Source of the DNA: Rhizobium sp. 007
GTDB lineage: Bacteria; Pseudomonadota; Alphaproteobacteria; Rhizobiales; Rhizobiaceae
Assembly: GCF_015353075.1 (NCBI RefSeq)
Contig: NZ_CP064188.1
Location: forward strand, 310,001 to 374,000
Length of the DNA stretch: 64,000 nt
Reading direction: 5' to 3'
The notes beneath the pieces are model-generated. The model had not been told where the DNA came from and did not search any database. It worked only from the letters and a program-made list of their open reading frames with translations. Shown here in pieces: positions 53,700-62,712 of this stretch. How positions within the stretch are numbered: the stretch's first letter is position 1; every line of letters begins with the position of its first letter. The translations under genes were made by a program, and so were the position numbers.

Positions 53700-55090
53700 T
53701 GGCCGAGCCTCTCGATAACGCTGCATCGCCTAAGCAACGTTTCGATACGGTTCTGATCGCCAATCGGGGCGAGATCGCCGCACGGATCCAGCGCGCCTGC
53801 AGTGAACTCGGCCTAAAGACTGTGGCCATCTGTTCCGAGGCAGACAGGCAGGCGCTTTACGGCAAGACTGCCGAGAGCTTTCTATGCATCGGTCCCGCGA
53901 ATGCGGCCAAGAGCTATCTCAATCAGGATGCGATCCTCCTGGCAGCGCGTCTGACCGGCGCGGGGGCCATCCATCCGGGCTATGGCTTCCTGTCGGAAAA
54001 CGCTGCGTTCTCCGAAGCTGTCGAGAAGGCGGGCTATGTTTTCATCGGTCCGGGCGCTTCATCGATTGCCACCATGGGCGACAAGATATCAGCTAAACGG
54101 GCGATGATCGCCGCCGGCGTGCCCTGCGTGCCCGGTCCGGATGCGTCGCTTCACGACGATCCCGCTTCCATCGAGCGCATTGCGCAGGAGATCGGATATC
54201 CCGTGATCATCAAGGCCGCCGGCGGCGGAGGCGGAAGAGGCATGCGCGTCGTACCGGAGGCCTGCTCGCTGCACGAGGCGATCACCTTGACCCGGGAGGA
54301 AGCCCGTCAGGCCTTCGGATCTCCAGTGCTCTACATGGAGAAGTTCCTCCAGCATCCGCGCCATATCGAGATACAGGTGCTTTGCGACACCCATGGCAAT
54401 GCCGTCTGGCTCGGGCACCGCGATTGTTCGATGCAGCGCCGCCACCAGAAGGTGGTGGAGGAGGCGCCGGCGCCAGGGATTTCGCCGGATGCGATCCGGC
54501 CTGTCGGGATGGCTTGCGCGGAAGCCTGTCGGCAGATCGGCTACCGAGGCGTCGGAACCTTCGAATTCCTCTACGAAAATGGCGCCTTCTATTTCATCGA
54601 GATGAATACGCGCCTGCAGGTGGAACATCCGGTCACAGAAATGACCAGCGGCATCGATATCGTCCATGCCCAGATAAGGGTCGCGCAGGGTGAACCCCTG
54701 GATTTGCTTCAGGACGACATGAGATGCGAGGGGCATTCCTTCGAATGCCGCATCAACGCCGAGAATCCCGACAGCTTCCTGCCTTCGGCCGGCATTATCG
54801 CTGATCTCGCGCTGCCTGAGGGACCGGGCATTCGCGTCGACACCCATATCCATGCCGGCTACCGGGTTTCGCCCTATTACGACTCGTTGATCGCCAAACT
54901 CATCGTTCATGCGCCGATCCGGGCGGAAGCGATGGCGAAAATGCGAGAGGCGCTGGCTGCCACACGCGTAGAAGGGATTGATACCAACCTTCCACTCCTG
55001 CGCGCGCTGTTCGAGGACGAAACCTTCGTCCGTGGCGAGACGGATATCCACTATCTCGAGCAATGGCTCAAGCAGCGGAGGGCGGCATGA
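53699..55090 (+). CDS. accC: Biotin carboxylase (AccC-like)
   Basis: A 463-residue ATP-grasp enzyme. FDTVLIANRGEIAARIQRAC is the conserved N-terminus, IIKAAGGGGGRGMRVVPEAC the glycine-rich ATP loop, and FYFIEMNTRLQVEHPVTEMT the Mg-binding and bicarbonate site. It carboxylates biotin using ATP and bicarbonate. It is slightly longer than chromosomal AccC. It is coupled by overlap to both neighbours (TAATG upstream, ATGA downstream). Confidence 0.93.
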   Translation: MAEPLDNAASPKQRFDTVLIANRGEIAARIQRACSELGLKTVAICSEADRQALYGKTAESFLCIGPANAAKSYLNQDAILLAARLTGAGAIHPGYGFLSENAAFSEAVEKAGYVFIGPGASSIATMGDKISAKRAMIAAGVPCVPGPDASLHDDPASIERIAQEIGYPVIIKAAGGGGGRGMRVVPEACSLHEAITLTREEARQAFGSPVLYMEKFLQHPRHIEIQVLCDTHGNAVWLGHRDCSMQRRHQKVVEEAPAPGISPDAIRPVGMACAEACRQIGYRGVGTFEFLYENGAFYFIEMNTRLQVEHPVTEMTSGIDIVHAQIRVAQGEPLDLLQDDMRCEGHSFECRINAENPDSFLPSAGIIADLALPEGPGIRVDTHIHAGYRVSPYYDSLIAKLIVHAPIRAEAMAKMREALAATRVEGIDTNLPLLRALFEDETFVRGETDIHYLEQWLKQRRAA

Positions 55091-55515
55091 GCGCGATCGA
55101 CTTCAGCGATCCTGCGACCATTGCAGTCCTGACGGACGCGCTGGCGGCAGCCGGCGTGGACGGCCTGGAAATCTCCAGGCCCGGCGGACAGTTGCGCATC
55201 GTCGTTTCGAAGGAAGGGGGTGCCCAAGTCGCCCGGAGCCGAAACGCGCAGCCGGGTTTGATGGCGGCCCTGTCAGCGATCGTGAAGGCGCCGATGGCGG
55301 GCCGCTTTTGCGTCTCGCATCCGGCAGCACCGGTCGACGTCAAACAGCTACCGCATGAGGTTTCCGACAAGGACGTGATCGGTTTCATCCGCATCGGTTC
55401 CGTCCTGCTTCCCATTACCGCTGGCCGCTCTGGTTTGCTGACGAGGCTGCTGGCTGAGCGCGATGCGCTGGTCGGATTCGGTGATCCCCTGTTTGAAATC
55501 GAGCAGCAATCATGA
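55087..55515 (+). CDS. BCCP-like carrier domain protein without the biotin lysine
   Basis: A 142-residue protein. AIDFSDPATIAVLTDALAAA resembles AccB N-termini, and IVKAPMAGRFCVSHPAAPVD starts a biotinyl/lipoyl fold ending LVGFGDPLFEIE. Where AccB has EAMKM this protein reads SVLLPITAG (about 105-113), without any lysine, so it cannot be biotinylated there. It may be a structural subunit holding the carboxylase to the PxpBC complex. Overlaps of four bases on both sides show tight coupling. Confidence 0.8.
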   Translation: MSAIDFSDPATIAVLTDALAAAGVDGLEISRPGGQLRIVVSKEGGAQVARSRNAQPGLMAALSAIVKAPMAGRFCVSHPAAPVDVKQLPHEVSDKDVIGFIRIGSVLLPITAGRSGLLTRLLAERDALVGFGDPLFEIEQQS

Positions 55516-56219
55516 TTGCCACTTTGAACATCCTTGCGCCGCAACGCGAAATCGTCCCGGCCGCCAAAGGCCGGGCGCGGGTCTCCTTCATTGGAGCGCG
55601 GTCCTTCCTGCTTGAAACCTCAGGCGATTTCGATCTTCCCTCCCAGCGATGGATCTGGGCTTTGTCGCAAACAGTAAAGGGTTGGGCGGACATCGCGGAA
55701 GTGATACCCGGCATGACCAATCTGCTGGCTATCTGCAAGGAGACGCCCGAGGATCCCGAAATCGTCGTCAGCCGATTGCTGGAGGCATGGAATAACGCCC
55801 AAAGCCTCGATCTGGCGGGGAAGACGATCGAAATTCCGGTCCACTACGGCGGGCCATATGCGACTGATCTTCCCGCCCTCTGCGACCTTTCCGGACTAAG
55901 CGACCGGGACGTCGTACGCATTCACCATGAAGCGACCTATCGCGTATTCGCCTTGGGCAGCGCCCCGGGCTTTGGCTATCTGCATGGCCTCGATCCCCGG
56001 ATATACATGCCCAGAAAGACAGTCCCATCGCTGAGAATGGAGAAAGGCTGCGTGACGATTGGCGGAATGCAGACGGGCGTTGCGATGCTGACCGGACCGA
56101 ATGGATGGAACTCCATAGGCTATTCGGAACTGCAGATGTTCGATCCGGCTTCCTCGATACCGGCCCTGATGGCGCCGGGCGATACCGTGCGCTTCGTGCC
56201 GGCAAGGATCGAGCTATGA
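55512..56219 (+). CDS. pxpB: 5-oxoprolinase subunit PxpB (KipI/allophanate-hydrolase-1 family)
   Basis: A 235-residue protein. VIPGMTNLLAICKE and EIPVHYGGPYATDLPALCDL, then YRVFALGSAPGFGYLHGLDP and TVPSLRMEKGCVTIGGMQTG, are the family hallmarks. With PxpC and PxpA it hydrolyses 5-oxoproline to glutamate using ATP. The start overlaps the carrier-like gene; the stop overlaps pxpC. Confidence 0.9.
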   Translation: MIATLNILAPQREIVPAAKGRARVSFIGARSFLLETSGDFDLPSQRWIWALSQTVKGWADIAEVIPGMTNLLAICKETPEDPEIVVSRLLEAWNNAQSLDLAGKTIEIPVHYGGPYATDLPALCDLSGLSDRDVVRIHHEATYRVFALGSAPGFGYLHGLDPRIYMPRKTVPSLRMEKGCVTIGGMQTGVAMLTGPNGWNSIGYSELQMFDPASSIPALMAPGDTVRFVPARIEL

Positions 56220-57211
56220 TCGAGATCGTCGAAACCGGCCCATTCAATACGGTGCAGGATCTTGGCCGCCCCGGCTATCGCGATATCGGTGTGTCTGCCG
56301 GCGGCGCCATGGATCCGTTCGCTGTCAGGATCGGCAACATCCTCGTTTGCAACGATGAAGATGCGGCGGCAATAGAGGTGCAGACCTTTCCATTCAAATT
56401 GCGCTTCGACATGCACACCGTCTTCGCCGTAACAGGCGCCGACGGCCAGCCGCTGCTCGATGGCAGGGAACTGCTTGCGTGGTGCACGCATGTCGCTGAG
56501 GCGGGCCAGGTTCTCGAACTGAAGCAGCCGCCGACGCTGGCGCGCGCTTATATCGCGCTCGGGGGAGGGCTGGATGTGCCGGTTCTCATGGGCTCGCGAA
56601 GCACGGCGCTTCGCGGCGGATTCGGCGGCAATGCCGGGCGTCCTCTCATCAACGGGGACAGGATAGAAATCGGCTCAACACGTGATGAACTCCCGCTGCC
56701 GGCCAACGGTATCGCCGTCGTCGAGCCGGCCGTCGCGCTTGGCGATGTCTTTCCCGCCCCCATCGACGGCGCGTTGCCTGTCCGTGCCATAGCCGCCGGC
56801 GAGCAAGAGCTGTTTGTCTCAGATGGCGAGGCCTTCTGGAGCCAGATCTGGCGCATTTCATCTCGCAGCGACCGCACCGGCTATCGTCTGTCCGGGGAGC
56901 CAATCAAGCCCACGAAGACGATCGAGATGCGCTCCCATGGCGTCGTTCCGGGCGTGATCCAGGTGCCGCCTGGAGGGGAGCCGATCATTCAGATGAGCGA
57001 CGCCAACACGGCGGGTGGCTATCCGAAAATCGCCGGAGTCATCGAATGCGATCTGTGGCGGCTCGGCCAGGCGCGCGTTGGCAGCCGGCTGCGGTTCGTG
57101 CGTTCGACGCATGCTGAAGCGCGTGCCGTTGAGCAGGCCGTTGCCCGGTATGTCGAGGATGTCCAGCGAACGTCACAAATGGTCAAGCGCGCTTTGAGGG
57201 CGATGGCATGA
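56216..57211 (+). CDS. pxpC: 5-oxoprolinase subunit PxpC (biotin-dependent carboxyltransferase-like)
   Basis: A 331-residue protein. VETGPFNTVQDLGRPGYRDI and GVSAGGAMDPFAVRIGNILV open the family fold, GSRSTALRGGFGGNAGRPLI is central, and MSDANTAGGYPKIAGVIECD near the end is diagnostic. It is homologous to urea-amidolyase carboxyltransferase parts, which fits the biotin genes upstream. It forms a complex with PxpB. Confidence 0.9.
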   Translation: MIEIVETGPFNTVQDLGRPGYRDIGVSAGGAMDPFAVRIGNILVCNDEDAAAIEVQTFPFKLRFDMHTVFAVTGADGQPLLDGRELLAWCTHVAEAGQVLELKQPPTLARAYIALGGGLDVPVLMGSRSTALRGGFGGNAGRPLINGDRIEIGSTRDELPLPANGIAVVEPAVALGDVFPAPIDGALPVRAIAAGEQELFVSDGEAFWSQIWRISSRSDRTGYRLSGEPIKPTKTIEMRSHGVVPGVIQVPPGGEPIIQMSDANTAGGYPKIAGVIECDLWRLGQARVGSRLRFVRSTHAEARAVEQAVARYVEDVQRTSQMVKRALRAMA

Positions 57212-57242
57212 CGATAGTTCAACGGCTCAAAAGGAGGAGGCG

Positions 57243-58010
57243 GTGAAGTTCGATCTGAATTCCGACATGGGCGAAGGTTTCGGTCCTTACCGGCTATGCG
57301 ATGACGAGGCGATGATGAAGGTCGTATCATCCGCCAACATCGCCTGCGGCTTTCATGGCGGTGACCCGGACACGATGGCACGCATGGTGCGTCTTGCGAA
57401 ACAAAACGGCGTCGGCATCGGGGCGCATCCAGGCCTGCCGGATCGGGCCGGTTTCGGCCGGCGCGAGATTCCATTCAATCCGGATGAACTTCGCCAGCAG
57501 ATGCTCTACCAGCTCGGTGCGCTGATCGCGATCGCCAAGAGCGAGGGCGTGACCGTCGGCCATTTCAGCTTTCATGCAGCCATGGGCAATATGGTCAATC
57601 GCGATCCCGTGCTCGCCGATCTGATGATGGATGCCATTTCCACTATAGACCCAGGCCTCGTGGTATTCGTTTCTCCTGACAGCGAAATCGAAAGGGCGGC
57701 GAACCGTGTCGGGCTCAAGACGCTGGCGCTGTTTTTGGCAGACCGCGCCTATGACCGCGGTGGCAAGCTGGTGGCGCGCGGTCTGCCGGGCGCCCTGGTC
57801 AAGGACGAGGCCTCGGTGCGGGTGCGCGTTCGCCAGTTCCTGACCGACGGTACCGTCGAGGCCATCGACGGCACTGTCATCGCGATTCCGGCCCGGTCGA
57901 TCCTCGTCCATAGCGATACGCCCGGCGCGCTGGAGCTTGCCCGCATCGTCCGCAGCGAAATCGAGGCTTCCGGCGCCACTCTCGCGCCTGCGGCCGAACT
58001 TGCTTCCTGA
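57243..58010 (+). CDS. pxpA: 5-oxoprolinase subunit PxpA (LamB/YcsF family)
   Basis: A 255-residue protein. KFDLNSDMGEGFGPYRLCDD and VVSSANIACGFHGGDPDTMA with GAHPGLPDRAGFGRREIPFN are family signatures holding likely metal or catalytic residues (Asp, His). PxpA supplies the lactam-hydrolysing activity with PxpBC. It starts with GTG after AGGAGG, 31 bp beyond pxpC. Confidence 0.92.
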   Translation: MKFDLNSDMGEGFGPYRLCDDEAMMKVVSSANIACGFHGGDPDTMARMVRLAKQNGVGIGAHPGLPDRAGFGRREIPFNPDELRQQMLYQLGALIAIAKSEGVTVGHFSFHAAMGNMVNRDPVLADLMMDAISTIDPGLVVFVSPDSEIERAANRVGLKTLALFLADRAYDRGGKLVARGLPGALVKDEASVRVRVRQFLTDGTVEAIDGTVIAIPARSILVHSDTPGALELARIVRSEIEASGATLAPAAELAS

Positions 58011-58055
58011 TTGAGCCCTAACCGTCACGGTTCATCTCACCGAAAGATCATCTCG

Positions 58056-59261
58056 ATGTCTTCCATAGCCGACCGTCTGAAAAACGTTTCCATCTCCGCT
58101 TCCGCAGCCATGACCCAACGTGCCAGGGAACTGGCCGCCAAGGGCATCAAGGTTGTCAGTCTTTCCTCCGGGGAGCCCGACTTTCCGACGCCGGCTCATG
58201 CGATCGAGGCGGCCCATGCAGCAGCACTCGGCGGCGACACCAAGTATCCACCGATGGATGGAACGCCGGCGCTCAAGGCCGCGGTCAGCAGGAAGTTCAA
58301 GCGGGACAACAATCTCGATTACAATGCCAGCCAGATCGTCGTTTCCGGCGGCGGCAAGCAGGTGATCTTCAATGCGATGCTCGCGACCTGCAATCCGGGC
58401 GATGAAGTCGTCATTCCCACACCGTCGTGGGTCAGCTACGCCGATATCGTCAAGTTCGCCGGCGGTGTTCCGGTGGCCGTGCCGTGTTTCGAACAGGCCG
58501 GTTTCAAGCTGCGCCCCGAAGATCTCGAAGCGGCGATCACGCCGCGCACCAAGTGGCTTATCCTGAACTTCCCGAACAATCCGACGGGGGCGGCCTGCTC
58601 GCGTGCAGACATGGCCGCGATCGCGGAGGTCATGCACCGTCATCCGCACGTCTGGATTCTAGCCGACGACATCTACGAGCACCTGGTCTATGATGGGTTC
58701 GAGTTTTGCACGATCGCCGATGCTGACCCCAGGCTCTACGATCGCGTCCTGACGATGAATGGTGTTTCCAAGGCCTATGCTATGACAGGCTGGCGGTTGG
58801 GGTATTGCGCCAGCGGTTCGAAGGAACTGATCGCCGCGATCAGCAACGTCAACGGTCAGAATGGTGGCGGCATCACCACCGTCACGCAGGCCGCGGCCAT
58901 TGCGGCGCTGGACGGGCCTCAAGATCTCCTCAAGGAGCGGGCGGCAATCTACAGGGAAAGGCGCGATTTCGTCCTCGGCCAGCTGGCGAAGATCGAAGGG
59001 CTGCGCTGCCACAAGCCCGACGGCGCCTTCTACATCTATCCCAACGTCTCCGGCCTGATCGGCAAGACCACGAAGGGTGGGCGCAAGATCGAGACCGACA
59101 TCGATTTCGTCATGGCGCTCGTGGACGAGCATCACGTCGCGACGGTACAGGGTGCCGCCTATGGCATGAGCCCCTATTTCCGCATTTCCTACGCGACAAG
59201 CATGGAAATGCTCAACGAGGGCTGCGCACGCATCGCCCAGTTCTGCGGGGATATGGGCTAA
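58056..59261 (+). CDS. Class I aminotransferase (aspartate/aromatic type)
   Basis: A 401-residue PLP enzyme. VVSLSSGEPDFPTPAHAIEA is the substrate arm, NFPNNPTGAACSRADM contains the conserved Asn and Pro, ADDIYEHLVYDG the Asp that holds the pyridine ring, and MNGVSKAYAMTGWRLGYCAS the PLP lysine. AspC/AatA-type enzymes exchange amino groups between glutamate and oxaloacetate or aromatic 2-oxoacids. It follows pxpA by 45 bp and could use the glutamate formed from 5-oxoproline. The start at 58056 fits the family; the ribosome-binding site is weak. Confidence 0.9.
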   Translation: MSSIADRLKNVSISASAAMTQRARELAAKGIKVVSLSSGEPDFPTPAHAIEAAHAAALGGDTKYPPMDGTPALKAAVSRKFKRDNNLDYNASQIVVSGGGKQVIFNAMLATCNPGDEVVIPTPSWVSYADIVKFAGGVPVAVPCFEQAGFKLRPEDLEAAITPRTKWLILNFPNNPTGAACSRADMAAIAEVMHRHPHVWILADDIYEHLVYDGFEFCTIADADPRLYDRVLTMNGVSKAYAMTGWRLGYCASGSKELIAAISNVNGQNGGGITTVTQAAAIAALDGPQDLLKERAAIYRERRDFVLGQLAKIEGLRCHKPDGAFYIYPNVSGLIGKTTKGGRKIETDIDFVMALVDEHHVATVQGAAYGMSPYFRISYATSMEMLNEGCARIAQFCGDMG

Positions 59262-59324
59262 CTCATGACCGCAGCCTTCCGGTCCGGTTGCCGCGCCGGA
59301 GGGCATTCGTCCTGCTCGCCGGCT

Positions 59325-60230
59325 TTAAAGTTTCAGCCGCTCGGTCAGTTCGACGAGAATGTCTTTGACGGCGAATGCCGGCTCTGACAGCGAACTCTGA
59401 TCGGACGTGCAAAGTGACAGCGTTTCCTCGAGCCTGGGGGAGAGCAGCCGGCAAACGAGAGGCTCGCTCGATTCTGACACGATGCGATCGGCAATGGCCT
59501 TCGGCATGATGGTCGCTCCGAGGCCCGTTCCTACAGCGCGGGCGAGCGTCCGCACGATTTCGACCTCCGCCACGACCTTGAGATTGATTCGACTGCGCGT
59601 GAATGCGGTATCCACGGCGCGGCGCACGAAATTGTAGGTCGGCGGCAACAGCATCGGTAATCCGTCGAGCGCTCCAACCGGAATGGGTTTGGAATCCGCT
59701 TCGATGGCGAAGTCGCGATGTGCCACGAGGTAGAATTCTTCACTCAGAATCGGTTCGAACCGGACGCCCTTGATCGGGCCGACGCCGTGGATCAGGGCCA
59801 TTTCCAGCCTGCCGTTCATGATCATCTGACTATAGGTCTGGCCGACGCTTTCGGTCAGGTGAAGCAGAATACCGGGATGCCGTTTTCTTGTCTCGGCCAG
59901 GAGTTCGACAGACAGCGTGGCGGCGCTGCTGAACGGCACGAGCCCCACGGAAACACGCCCTGCAAGCGAATTACCGGCGGCCGCGGCGTCTGCCTGCGCC
60001 TGTTCCATCTGGCGCAGGATGATCTGGGCATGCCGGTAGACCGCATGTCCTGCGTCGGTCATGGTGACGCCCTGCTGGCTGCGGATCAGCAGTTTCTGGC
60101 CGAAATGTTCCTCAAGTGCCGCCAGTTGCTGGCTCAGTGCCGGCTGGGCAAGATGCAGGATGTCCGCCGCACGCGTGATGCTGCCGCTGTCCACGATGAC
60201 GATGAAGGATTTGAGGCGTCTTATATCCAT
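59325..60230 (-). CDS. LysR-family regulator, Nac-like
   Basis: A 301-residue regulator. MDIRRLKSFIVIVDSGSITR and LAQPALSQQLAALEEHFGQK are the helix-turn-helix part, close to the Nac type; the effector domain starts GRVSVGLVPFSSAATLSVEL. It is divergent from the dehydrogenase-importer operon and convergent with the pxp-aminotransferase operon, so it may control either or both. A palindrome at 60394-60410 lies between it and the dehydrogenase gene. Confidence 0.9.
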   Translation of the reverse strand: MDIRRLKSFIVIVDSGSITRAADILHLAQPALSQQLAALEEHFGQKLLIRSQQGVTMTDAGHAVYRHAQIILRQMEQAQADAAAAGNSLAGRVSVGLVPFSSAATLSVELLAETRKRHPGILLHLTESVGQTYSQMIMNGRLEMALIHGVGPIKGVRFEPILSEEFYLVAHRDFAIEADSKPIPVGALDGLPMLLPPTYNFVRRAVDTAFTRSRINLKVVAEVEIVRTLARAVGTGLGATIMPKAIADRIVSESSEPLVCRLLSPRLEETLSLCTSDQSSLSEPAFAVKDILVELTERLKL

Positions 60231-60393
60231 GGGGAATTGGCATTATGTGATCTTCGCTGGAGCATGTTTACAGACGCGCCCCTGTTTTGCAAAGCGACCC
60301 TGGCCGAAAGCCGTCTTCACCCTCAATAAAGGCGAGAATTCCTGGGTTTTGGACCGTCCGTCCGTCGCCCGCCAATCTCCATAAAAGTTGCTT

Positions 60394-60410
60394 ATTACTC
60401 CAAAAGTAAT
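60394..60410. promoter_or_regulatory. ATTACT-N5-AGTAAT operator candidate
   Basis: A perfect 6-bp inverted repeat with CCAAA centre in the 240-bp divergent region between the LysR gene and the dehydrogenase operon. It is AT-rich and contains T-N11-A pairs typical of LysR sites. It lies 61 bp before the dehydrogenase start, suitable for an activator. Confidence 0.45.
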
Positions 60411-60470
60411 CGGTCTTAGGCAGAGCGTTAAAGCTCCGTTATTGTCCACAGCAACGAAAAGGGGATCAAA

Positions 60471-61253
60471 ATGCCATTCTCCGATTACAAGACCGCATTG
60501 GTCACCGGCGCTTCCTCCGGCATCGGTGCCGCAGTCGTAGAGCGGCTTTGCCGAGAGAGTCTCGAAGTGCATGCGATCGCTCGCAGCACCGGCGCCCTGA
60601 AGGAGCTGGCCGAGCGTACGGGCTGCATTGCGCACCTCATTGATGTGACTGATCGCGCGGCAATTGCCGATCTCGCGAAGCGCGTGCAATTCGACATTCT
60701 GGTCAACAATGCCGGCGTCGACCGGCCGAAGAAGTTCCTCGAAGCGGACGAAGGAGATATCGATCTCCTGGTCGACGTCAATCTTCGCGCCGTCCTGCAC
60801 CTGTGCCGTCTGATCGTGCCTGGAATGGTGGCGCGCGATTGCGGACACGTCATCAACATCTCCTCGATCGCCGGCAACTACAATTTCGGCGGCAATTCAA
60901 CGTATCATGCCGTCAAGGCAGGCGTTGCCATGTTATCGAACCAGTTGCGGATCGACGTGTTCGGCAAGCACGTGCGGGTGACGGAAATCTGTCCCGGCCG
61001 CGTCGCAACGGATATCTTTAACCACGTCCACGGCAATGATCCGAGCGTCCGCGAACGCTTCATCGACGGTTTCGAATTGCCTCAGGCCGCTGACATCGCG
61101 GAGGCAATCGCATTCGCAATCGCCGCGCCTGTCGCGGTGAATATCGGCCACATGGAGATCACGCCGACGCTTCAGGTGATGGGCGGCTTGCAGACGGCCA
61201 AGCCGGAAAAGACTTTTTCCGAGGCCGGCCAATCCGGGGAGCCGAAGCGTTGA
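60471..61253 (+). CDS. Short-chain dehydrogenase/reductase
   Basis: A 260-residue SDR. TALVTGASSGIGAAVVERLC is the NAD(P) motif TGxxxGIG, ILVNNAGVDRPKKFLEADEG the NNAG motif, and NISSIAGNYNFGGNSTYHAV with KAGVAMLS the Ser-Tyr-Lys active site. It oxidises or reduces a hydroxy or amino-acid-like compound. It is first in the operon with a polar amino-acid importer and overlaps the permease start (TTGA). AAAGGGGATCAAA precedes the ATG. Confidence 0.9.
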   Translation: MPFSDYKTALVTGASSGIGAAVVERLCRESLEVHAIARSTGALKELAERTGCIAHLIDVTDRAAIADLAKRVQFDILVNNAGVDRPKKFLEADEGDIDLLVDVNLRAVLHLCRLIVPGMVARDCGHVINISSIAGNYNFGGNSTYHAVKAGVAMLSNQLRIDVFGKHVRVTEICPGRVATDIFNHVHGNDPSVRERFIDGFELPQAADIAEAIAFAIAAPVAVNIGHMEITPTLQVMGGLQTAKPEKTFSEAGQSGEPKR

Positions 61254-61957
61254 GCGGCTTCGATCTCTCGGCAATCTTGAGCAATCCGGAATACGTCGAG
61301 ATGCTTCTGCACGGCATCGAAATGACGTTTGTCATCTACATAGGTTCGTGGTTGCTGGCGATGACGCTCGCGCTTGTGTTCCTGGGTCTGCGTTTTTCCC
61401 CGCTGCGTTTCGGTAATTCGATTGTCGCCGCCTATGTTTCGTATCATCGGAACGTTCCTACTCTTGTCCAGCTCATGCTTTGGTACTTCGGCATATTCAC
61501 GCTGATGCCGCAGGGGTGGACAACCTGGCTCGCCGGCCACAATGCCGAAGCCATCTTTGCGATTATCGGACTGGGACTTTGCCAGGCCGCCTATTTCAGC
61601 GAGGATCTGCGCTCGGGCCTGCGCTCCGTCAATCCTGGTCAGATGGAAGCCGCCAAGGCCCTTGGGCACAGTTATATCTCGGCGATGCGTTTCGTGATCA
61701 TGCCGCAGGGCGTTCGCAATGCGCTGCCGCCGCTCATAAACCACAGCGTTTCCCTCTTCAAGAATAGCAGCCTTGCTCTCGTCATCGGCGCATCGGAGCT
61801 CACGCATGCCGTGAAGGAAATCGAGAACTTGAGCTTCAGGACCTTCGAAATCTACCTGGTCGGCACAGTTCTCTATCTCTTTTTCTCGCTCCTGATCATG
61901 ACCGGCGGCGCCTACCTCTCGATGCGCGCAGACCCGGCAAGGAGTGCACGCGCATGA
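61250..61957 (+). CDS. Polar amino-acid ABC importer permease 1
   Basis: A 235-residue permease of the HisMQ/GlnP family. YHRNVPTLVQLMLWYFGIFT is the typical N-terminal motif, and EAAKALGHSYISAMRFVIMP the EAA loop for the ATPase. The best start is TTG 61250, overlapping the dehydrogenase stop. It pairs with the second permease immediately downstream. Confidence 0.9.
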   Translation: MSGFDLSAILSNPEYVEMLLHGIEMTFVIYIGSWLLAMTLALVFLGLRFSPLRFGNSIVAAYVSYHRNVPTLVQLMLWYFGIFTLMPQGWTTWLAGHNAEAIFAIIGLGLCQAAYFSEDLRSGLRSVNPGQMEAAKALGHSYISAMRFVIMPQGVRNALPPLINHSVSLFKNSSLALVIGASELTHAVKEIENLSFRTFEIYLVGTVLYLFFSLLIMTGGAYLSMRADPARSARA

Positions 61958-62712
61958 TCAACGACATCATCGCGATCATCAAAGACTACTGGCTGCTGCT
62001 GTTGATCGGCCAGTATCCAAACGGGCCGCTGGGCGGGCTCGCCAATACACTCATCCTTTCGGCCCTCAGCATCGCTCTCGCTTTTCCTGTCAGCATTCTT
62101 TTCGCATTGGCCAGGTTGTCGAAATGGCCAATGCTGCGCTGGCCAGTCACCGCTCTCGTCTATGTCACCCGCGGCGTACCTTTGTTGATGCTCATCCTTT
62201 GGAGCTATTTCCTCGTCCCGCTCTGGACTGGGGCGGATGTTCCGAGTTTCGTGACCATGCTCACGACGCTGGTGGTCTATCAGGGCGCTTTCTTAAGTGA
62301 AGTGGTCCGTGCGGGGATTGTCGCGCTCGGGCACGGCCAAATGGAAGCCGCTCGAGCGCTCGGACACAGTTACCTTGGTGCGATGCGCTACATCATCCTG
62401 CCGCAGGCGCTCTACAATATGATACCGAGCATCATCTCGACGTTTGTCTCGACAATCAAGGACACGACGCTCGGATATGTGATCAACGTTCCGGATCTCA
62501 CCTTCGCGGCCAGTCAGGTCAACAACCAGCTTCTGACGCAGCCTTTCCAGGTGTTCCTCATCCTCGCGATTGTCTACTACGCAATCTGCTGGAGCCTGAC
62601 CCACGTCGCAAATCGTCTCGAGCGGCGCATCGCCCTCCGGCGCGCCGGTCCATCCAGCCTGCGCGCAACACCCTTGGTTGCGACCTCAAAAATCGTATCG
62701 GAGCAGCTATGA
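61954..62712 (+). CDS. Polar amino-acid ABC importer permease 2
   Basis: A 252-residue permease. [20 protein letters not shown] is the conserved motif before the second helix, and [20 protein letters not shown] the EAA loop, near-identical to that of permease 1. The C-terminus is extended by about 25 basic residues ([20 protein letters not shown]). It overlaps both neighbours by four bases. Confidence 0.9.
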   Translation: MINDIIAIIKDYWLLLLIGQYPNGPLGGLANTLILSALSIALAFPVSILFALARLSKWPMLRWPVTALVYVTRGVPLLMLILWSYFLVPLWTGADVPSFVTMLTTLVVYQGAFLSEVVRAGIVALGHGQMEAARALGHSYLGAMRYIILPQALYNMIPSIISTFVSTIKDTTLGYVINVPDLTFAASQVNNQLLTQPFQVFLILAIVYYAICWSLTHVANRLERRIALRRAGPSSLRATPLVATSKIVSEQL

